Of a DNA stretch of 11,308 nucleotides, positions 7,044 through 11,308 are shown piece after piece (within the stretch, counting starts at the first letter, position 1; the number at the start of each line of letters is the position of its first letter). The notes under the pieces were generated by a model. It saw only the letters and a program-made list of their open reading frames with translations. It had not been told where the DNA came from and did not search any database. A program made the translations under genes and the position numbers. This DNA is from Gemmatimonadota bacterium (GTDB taxonomy: Bacteria > Gemmatimonadota > Gemmatimonadetes > Longimicrobiales > UBA6960), in contig JADFLD010000024.1 in assembly GCA_022564535.1 (NCBI GenBank), forward strand, positions 1 to 11,308, in the 5' to 3' direction.

Positions 7044-7601
7044 ATGAAGAGGGCAGCTCTGGTTTGTCTGACGTTGACGGCCGCTTGGACCGCAGCGTTC
7101 GCTCGGGACGTCGTCGGTCAGGACGCGGCGAGGGTGCGTGCGGAGGTCGCGACGACTCTGGAGACCGCCGCCGGGAAGATGATCGCTCTGGCGGAGGCGA
7201 TGCCGCAGGAGGCGTACACCTGGCGGCCAGCCGAGGGCGTGCGCTCCGTATCCGAGGTGTACATGCACGTCGTCGGCACCAACTACTGGTTTCCGACCCT
7301 CATCGGGGGTGAGCCACCCGAGAGCTCGGGCGTGACCGCCGACTACGCCTCCGTTCCGCCTTTGGAGCGTGAGACGGACAAGGAGGACATCGTCGCAGGG
7401 CTCCGTGCATCGTTCGACTACCTGGTCGCGTTCGTTCGCGACGCACCTGCGGATCGACTCGACGACGACGTGGACATGTTTGGGCAGGCCACCACGTATC
7501 GAGGCGTATTGCTGGAAATAACGGTCCACCTACACGAACACTTGGGTCAGTCCATCGCGTACGCGAGGGCAAACGGCGTGACACCGCCGTGGAGTCGCTG
7601 A
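7044..7601 (+). CDS. Secreted DinB-family putative metal-binding protein
   Basis: This 185-residue protein starts with an export signal (MKRAALVCLTLTAAWTAAFA, likely cut near residue 20). A four-helix DinB/YfiT-type domain follows. H75 in EVYMHVVGTNYW and H162/H166 in VHLHEHLGQ occupy the places of the three metal-binding histidines of the family, and the end reads ANGVTPPWS, which I recall as common in exported DinB proteins. DinB proteins are known as divalent-metal-binding proteins, some acting as thiol transferases, but the role of the exported group is unknown. I chose ATG 7044 over GTG 7038 because it gives the better signal peptide and GAGGG lies 10 bases before it. It is divergent from the racemase relic and 188 bp upstream of the propeller gene on the same strand. 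Confidence 0.85.
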   Translation: MKRAALVCLTLTAAWTAAFARDVVGQDAARVRAEVATTLETAAGKMIALAEAMPQEAYTWRPAEGVRSVSEVYMHVVGTNYWFPTLIGGEPPESSGVTADYASVPPLERETDKEDIVAGLRASFDYLVAFVRDAPADRLDDDVDMFGQATTYRGVLLEITVHLHEHLGQSIAYARANGVTPPWSR

Positions 7602-7661
7602 CCCGACCGCTCACTCGAAGCGTTCGTCACCGAGGCTCGAGGGCGCCCGAAGCTGTTACGG

Positions 7662-7673
7662 CGTGGCGCCACG
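7662..7673. repeat. 12-bp perfect palindrome in the DinB-propeller intergenic region
   Basis: CGTGGCGCCACG is self-complementary without a loop. The rest of 7602-7789 holds no gene, only three GTCCCC-like units near 7697-7712 and the ribosome site AGGATGGA before 7790. It could be an operator, or chance at this GC content. Confidence 0.25.
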
Positions 7674-7789
7674 TTTCGCCGCGCCTGCTGCTGCCCGTCC
7701 CCGTCCCCGTGCGTCAGTTTGACAGGATCCGGGCCTCCCTCGACTTTGCCTCTCAGCCCAAAGTCGTATCCCGCTCATAGGATGGATTC

Positions 7790-10648
7790 ATGACCGCCTC
7801 GCGTCTCCTCCGTCTCTCGCTCGTCCTGGCTACGCTCGTCTGGCTCCACCCTACCCGCGCCTTCGCGCAAGACGTGGACACGGCGGTGGTCAATCAGTCG
7901 GACGACCCGCTTCTGCGCCCGTTCCGATGGCGTTCGATCGGACCCGTGGGGCAGGGTGGCCGCGTGGACGACATCGCGGTCGATCCCACCGACCCGTACA
8001 CGTACTACGTGGGCTTCGCCACGGGCGGGTTGTGGAAGACCACGAACAACGGCACGACGTTCGAGTCGATCTTCGACGAGTACGGGACGCACTCCATCGG
8101 AGCGATCGGCCTGGCCCCGTCGAACCCCGCCGTGGTCTACGTCGGAACCGGTGAGTCGAACAATCGACAGAGCTCGTCGTTCGGCGCCGGCGTGTACAAG
8201 ACGACCGACGCGGGCGCTTCGTTCGAGCTCGTCGGACTCCGGGAAACCCAGTCGATCGCTCGGGTCATCGTCCACCCGTTGGACGAGAACACCGTATGGG
8301 TCGCGGCGAACGGGCACCTGTTCGGGCCGAACCCGGAGCGTGGTGTCTTCAAGTCCACGGACGGCGGCCGAACGTGGATTCATGTTCTGCGTGTCGATGA
8401 GAATACGGGCGCAACGGATCTCGTCGTCGATCCATCGAATCCGGACCGCCTCTTCGCCGCGACGTACCAGAGGCGGCGCACAGCGTGCTGCTTCGTCGGT
8501 GGTGGCGCGGGAAGCGGCATCTGGAGCTCGGTGGACGGCGGAGACAATTGGACCCGCCTCGAAGGCAATGGCCTTCCGACCGGGACGATGGGCCGGATCG
8601 CGCTCGCGATGACACCCGCGAATCCGGACATGATCTATGCCCAGATCGAGGTTGCCGCGGACAAGGTGAGCCCGCTCAGCGACGCGGATCGGGAAGCGTG
8701 GGAGGCCCTCGCCGAAGACGATGATCCGCCACCCGATCCACAGTGGAACGGCTTGTGGCGGTCGACCGACGGAGGCGAGAGTTGGCAATTCCGGAGCAAC
8801 GAAAACGGGCGACCCATGTACTTCAGCCAGCTTCGTGTGTCGCCTTCGGACCCGGACCTGGTCTACACCGTGGACCAACGCGTGCAGAAGTCGCGCGACG
8901 GGGGACTGACGTGGGAAACGCTCGACGGTTATGGGCACGTTGACCAACACGCGTTGTGGATCGACCCGGAAAACCACGATCACATGATGATCGGCAACGA
9001 CGGGTCCGTGGATGTGACGTATGACCAAGGCGAGACCTGGGAGTCCCTTCGTAGTTGGGCGGTCGGGCAGCCGTACCACGCGTCTGTCGACATGCAACGC
9101 CCCTATTACGTCTGCACCGGTCTTCAGGACAACGGCAGCTGGTGTGGTCCCAGCTCGAATCGCGGAAGCGACATCATAGAACAGGACTGGTTCCAGGCCG
9201 GCGGAGGGGACGGTTTCTACACCCAGATCGACCCGACGAATCCCAACATCATCTACTCCGAGTCGCAAAACGGGAACGTGCGTCGGATGGACCTGTCGAC
9301 GGGCGAACAGGTGACCATTCGGCCTCGCGGGCCCCGCGGGCAGGGAGGGGGTGGTAGAGGGGGCCGAGGAGGCGGGGGCGGAAACCCCGAGGGCAACATC
9401 CAGCCCACACCCCCCGAGGGCACCGAGATCCGGTGGAATTGGAACACGCCGATGCTGCTCTCTCCACACAATCCGAGCACGATCTACGTCGCGGGGAACC
9501 GCTTCTTCGTCTCGCGCGATCGTGGCGAGACGTGGTCGATGAGCTCCGATCTCTCCAAGGACATCGATCGCGACAGGGTCGAGATCATGGACGTCCGCAA
9601 CGACGTGCCGCGGTGCCGTCAACTCGATCGGGGCGAAGAGTGCAACGTTTCGCGCAACGACGGCGTCTCGAACTGGAGTACCGGCGTGACCGTCGCCGAG
9701 TCGCCGGTCGTTCCCGGCATCCTGTGGATGGGGACCGACGACGGGAACATCCAGGTGAGTCGGGACGGCGGAGCGACATGGACCGAGGTGAGCCGCAACC
9801 TCCCGGGCGGGACGACGGAATACTACGTCTCACGCGTCGAGGCCTCCCATTTCGACGCGGCGACGGCGTATGTCTCCATCGACGGACATAAATCCGACGA
9901 TCTGCGGCCCTACGTGTACGTGACGCGGGACTACGGGCAGAGCTGGCAGAGTATCTCGTCGAATCTGCCGGAGTTCGGCAACGTCAACACCGTCCGCCAG
10001 GATCCCCGAAACGCAAGTATCCTCTACGTCGGAACCGAGTTCGGGTTCTTTATTTCCCGCGACGAGGGCCAGGAGTGGACTCGCTTCATGAACGGGCTAC
10101 CCGTCGTCCGCATCGACGACGTGCTGGTCCACCCCCGGGACAACGACCTCGTGCTCGCCACACACGGGCGTTCGGTATACGTCATGGACGACATTACCGC
10201 GCTCCAGGCGACGACCGCCGAGGTGCTGATGAGCGACGTGCATCTGTACGAACCCCGAGACGCCGTGCAATGGAAGCAGGACCGCGAGCGACGCCGGTCC
10301 GTGACCGGGGACAAGCACTGGACAGGTGAGAGTGCTCCGAGGGGAGCGGCGATCACCTACTATCTGGCCGATGAGGAGCGTGATGTCACCGTGACCATCA
10401 GCGACGCCGTGACGGGGGAGACGTTTCGGACCCTGGAAGGTACGGGCTTCGCCGGAATGAACCGGGTTCAGTGGAATCTGCGTGGTGAGCGTCCGGAGCA
10501 GGGGGGGCGCGGTGGGGGTGGCCGCGGGCGTGGCGGCGGTCAGGGACCAGCGGCCGACCCGGGCGTCTATCGGGTCGTGCTCACGGTAGGGGGGGAAGAC
10601 TACGTCGCCCTCGTGCGTGTGCTGGAGGATATCTGGCTGGGGCGATAG
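7790..10648 (+). CDS. Secreted sortilin/VPS10-like BNR (Asp-box) propeller protein
   Basis: This 952-residue protein begins with a signal peptide (hydrophobic 8-20, AFA-Q cut near 26), then FRWRSIGPVGQGGRVDDIAV, the hallmark opening of the bacterial 'glycosyl hydrolase, BNR repeat/VPS10' family. I count eleven Asp-box motifs of the SxDxGxxW type at about 84, 137, 189, 246, 325, 368, 410, 575, 657, 712 and 756 (for example KSTDGGRTW, RSTDGGESW, VSRDGGATW), so it should fold as large beta-propellers. THGRSVYVMDDI (791-802) is another family marker. After it comes a beta-rich region with RGAAITYYL and a last Ig-like strand set. Two Gly/Arg-rich stretches (about 511-533 and 900-922) look like loops. 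The family is annotated as glycosidase or peptidase-like without proven activity, and no catalytic triad can be assigned here. ATG 7790 has a good AGGATGGA site. Confidence 0.9.
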   Translation: MTASRLLRLSLVLATLVWLHPTRAFAQDVDTAVVNQSDDPLLRPFRWRSIGPVGQGGRVDDIAVDPTDPYTYYVGFATGGLWKTTNNGTTFESIFDEYGTHSIGAIGLAPSNPAVVYVGTGESNNRQSSSFGAGVYKTTDAGASFELVGLRETQSIARVIVHPLDENTVWVAANGHLFGPNPERGVFKSTDGGRTWIHVLRVDENTGATDLVVDPSNPDRLFAATYQRRRTACCFVGGGAGSGIWSSVDGGDNWTRLEGNGLPTGTMGRIALAMTPANPDMIYAQIEVAADKVSPLSDADREAWEALAEDDDPPPDPQWNGLWRSTDGGESWQFRSNENGRPMYFSQLRVSPSDPDLVYTVDQRVQKSRDGGLTWETLDGYGHVDQHALWIDPENHDHMMIGNDGSVDVTYDQGETWESLRSWAVGQPYHASVDMQRPYYVCTGLQDNGSWCGPSSNRGSDIIEQDWFQAGGGDGFYTQIDPTNPNIIYSESQNGNVRRMDLSTGEQVTIRPRGPRGQGGGGRGGRGGGGGNPEGNIQPTPPEGTEIRWNWNTPMLLSPHNPSTIYVAGNRFFVSRDRGETWSMSSDLSKDIDRDRVEIMDVRNDVPRCRQLDRGEECNVSRNDGVSNWSTGVTVAESPVVPGILWMGTDDGNIQVSRDGGATWTEVSRNLPGGTTEYYVSRVEASHFDAATAYVSIDGHKSDDLRPYVYVTRDYGQSWQSISSNLPEFGNVNTVRQDPRNASILYVGTEFGFFISRDEGQEWTRFMNGLPVVRIDDVLVHPRDNDLVLATHGRSVYVMDDITALQATTAEVLMSDVHLYEPRDAVQWKQDRERRRSVTGDKHWTGESAPRGAAITYYLADEERDVTVTISDAVTGETFRTLEGTGFAGMNRVQWNLRGERPEQGGRGGGGRGRGGGQGPAADPGVYRVVLTVGGEDYVALVRVLEDIWLGR

Positions 10649-10665
10649 CGTACACGGGCGTCCCG

Positions 10666-11067
10666 GTGCGGAAGCTGGCGATGCTACTCGTGGTGTCGGC
10701 CCTCGCGGGTTGCGGCTTGCTTTTCGGCGCCGCCTTCGAGATCGACTATGAAGTCGATGTGCGCCGAGTCGATACCGTATCCGATTCCGGTGGCACCGTC
10801 GTTTCCTGCGACCTCGTCATTACGGCGGTGGCAATCGGCGAAGTGGGGGAGCGAGCGAAGTGGGGAGAGAGTCTGTGGACCCTCCGGCGGATCAGCGACG
10901 GCTCGATCTACTCCGAGGAGAGCACGAGCGCGGCCGCGATGCAGTTCTATTTCGGCACCCTCGACATCGAGGCGGGTGAATCGCTCACAACCTCGCTGAT
11001 TCATAGGACCGCCGACGCGCCGTTCGAGTGGGAATTCTCGCTGAATTCTACGGGCCTTTCGTCCTAG
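10666..11067 (+). CDS. Small putative lipoprotein, unknown function
   Basis: This 133-residue protein has a lipoprotein signal: MRKLAMLLVVSALAGCG with lipobox LAGC, so Cys16 would be lipidated and the protein anchored in a membrane. The mature part is acidic and rich in alternating hydrophobic/polar stretches (FEIDYEVDV, SCDLVITAVAI, MQFYFGTLDIEAG, FEWEFSL), suggesting a small beta-sandwich. I do not recognise the family. The GTG start lacks a clear ribosome site; ATG 10681 would leave only MLLVVSALAGC with no basic residues, so GTG is preferred. The gene follows the propeller gene by 17 bp on the same strand and may be co-transcribed with it. CGGG-CGT-CCCG just before the start (10655-10665) could form a small hairpin over the initiation region. 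Confidence 0.7.
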   Translation: MRKLAMLLVVSALAGCGLLFGAAFEIDYEVDVRRVDTVSDSGGTVVSCDLVITAVAIGEVGERAKWGESLWTLRRISDGSIYSEESTSAAAMQFYFGTLDIEAGESLTTSLIHRTADAPFEWEFSLNSTGLSS

Positions 11068-11308
11068 TGTGTCCTGGTCCGTTCTGTTAGTAGGTAAGCC
11101 AATTCTGCCCTAATCGTTTCCAGTCCGTTACGTCCTGTTACGGATAAACTGGTCCAAGATTGGTCCAAGATTGCCCCACGGGGACGGCTCGGTGATGTCA
11201 TCCCAATGCCGCGCAAATCTTCCGGTATTGGCTGGCTCTTAGGTTGGAGGTCGAAGCCATCCGACACTCTCGGCGTGCCTACGGCTGCCGACCTACGATG
11301 TCGTGGTT
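11068..11308. other. Tail without a supported gene
   Basis: No recognisable protein, tRNA or terminator is seen. A minus-strand frame is open from the right edge to TAG at 11064-11066 (about 80 codons, containing ILDQSWTSLSVTGRNGLET). It might be the low-complexity C-terminal tail of a gene lying to the right, but it matches no family I know. A plus-strand ATG at 11206 opens 34 codons to the edge, with no ribosome site. Confidence 0.4.
11150..11171. repeat. Tandem 11-bp direct repeat
   Basis: TGGTCCAAGAT occurs twice head to tail (11150-11160 and 11161-11171). Just upstream are two looser relatives, GTCCGTTCTGTTAGTAGG near 11078 and GTCCGTTACGTCCTGTTACG near 11123. Short clustered repeats like this occur at recombinase or integrase arm sites, but none is identified here. 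Confidence 0.45.

Noticed and set aside
7775..9622. Minus-strand open frame of 615 codons
   Set aside because: It is antisense to the propeller gene, which has eleven Asp boxes and a signal peptide. The minus product shows no recognisable domain.
11180..11308. tRNA or other structured RNA at the right end
   Set aside because: No GGTTCGA-type T loop, CCA end or acceptor pairing could be found.
1..11308. CRISPR array, toxin-antitoxin pair, phage defence or biosynthetic cluster
   Set aside because: No regular spaced repeats, paired small ORFs or signature domains of such systems were seen on either strand.

Overview
The window is GC-rich bacterial chromosome. It encodes several exported proteins: a PPC-repeat metallopeptidase, a secreted DinB-like protein, an eleven-Asp-box sortilin/BNR propeller protein and a lipoprotein. 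The propeller family, the DinB protein with its HLHEH motif and the PPC/DUF4344 protein together recall Gemmatimonadota, or possibly Acidobacteriota, and a free-living Gram-negative cell. That placement rests on family resemblance only, since no marker gene is present.

Layout. At 1-350 (+) lies the 3' end of an MBL-fold hydrolase gene. Facing it at 426-4074 (-) is a gene for an exported protein with PPC repeats and a C-terminal HExxH (DUF4344-type) domain. This gene is broken by a complete 1287-bp ISAzo13-family insertion sequence (2513-3799, TTA target duplication). Removing the element and one TTA restores a PPC reading frame across the junction. The 5' part (3803-4074) also seems frameshifted, so the gene is probably dead for two reasons. 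A 158-bp divergent intergenic region with a perfect 9-2-9 palindrome separates it from htpG (4233-6107, +), an intact Hsp90 chaperone gene and the one clear housekeeping gene here.

After htpG, 6116-6885 (-) is a relic block. It holds an Asp/Glu racemase-family gene with an internal deletion and frameshift, followed directly by the middle of a sodium:solute symporter lacking both ends. They were probably once an uptake-plus-isomerase pair. From 7044 onward (+) come a secreted DinB-like protein, a large secreted sortilin/BNR protein (7790-10648) and, 17 bp later, a small lipoprotein (10666-11067) that may be co-transcribed with it. The last 241 bp have no supported gene, but carry a tandem 11-bp repeat and other short repeats.

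I found no defence system, CRISPR array, RNA gene or obviously new multi-gene system. The interest lies in gene decay (an IS hit, frameshifts and deletions clustered on the minus strand around an intact htpG), an operator-like palindrome, and the PPC/HExxH architecture.
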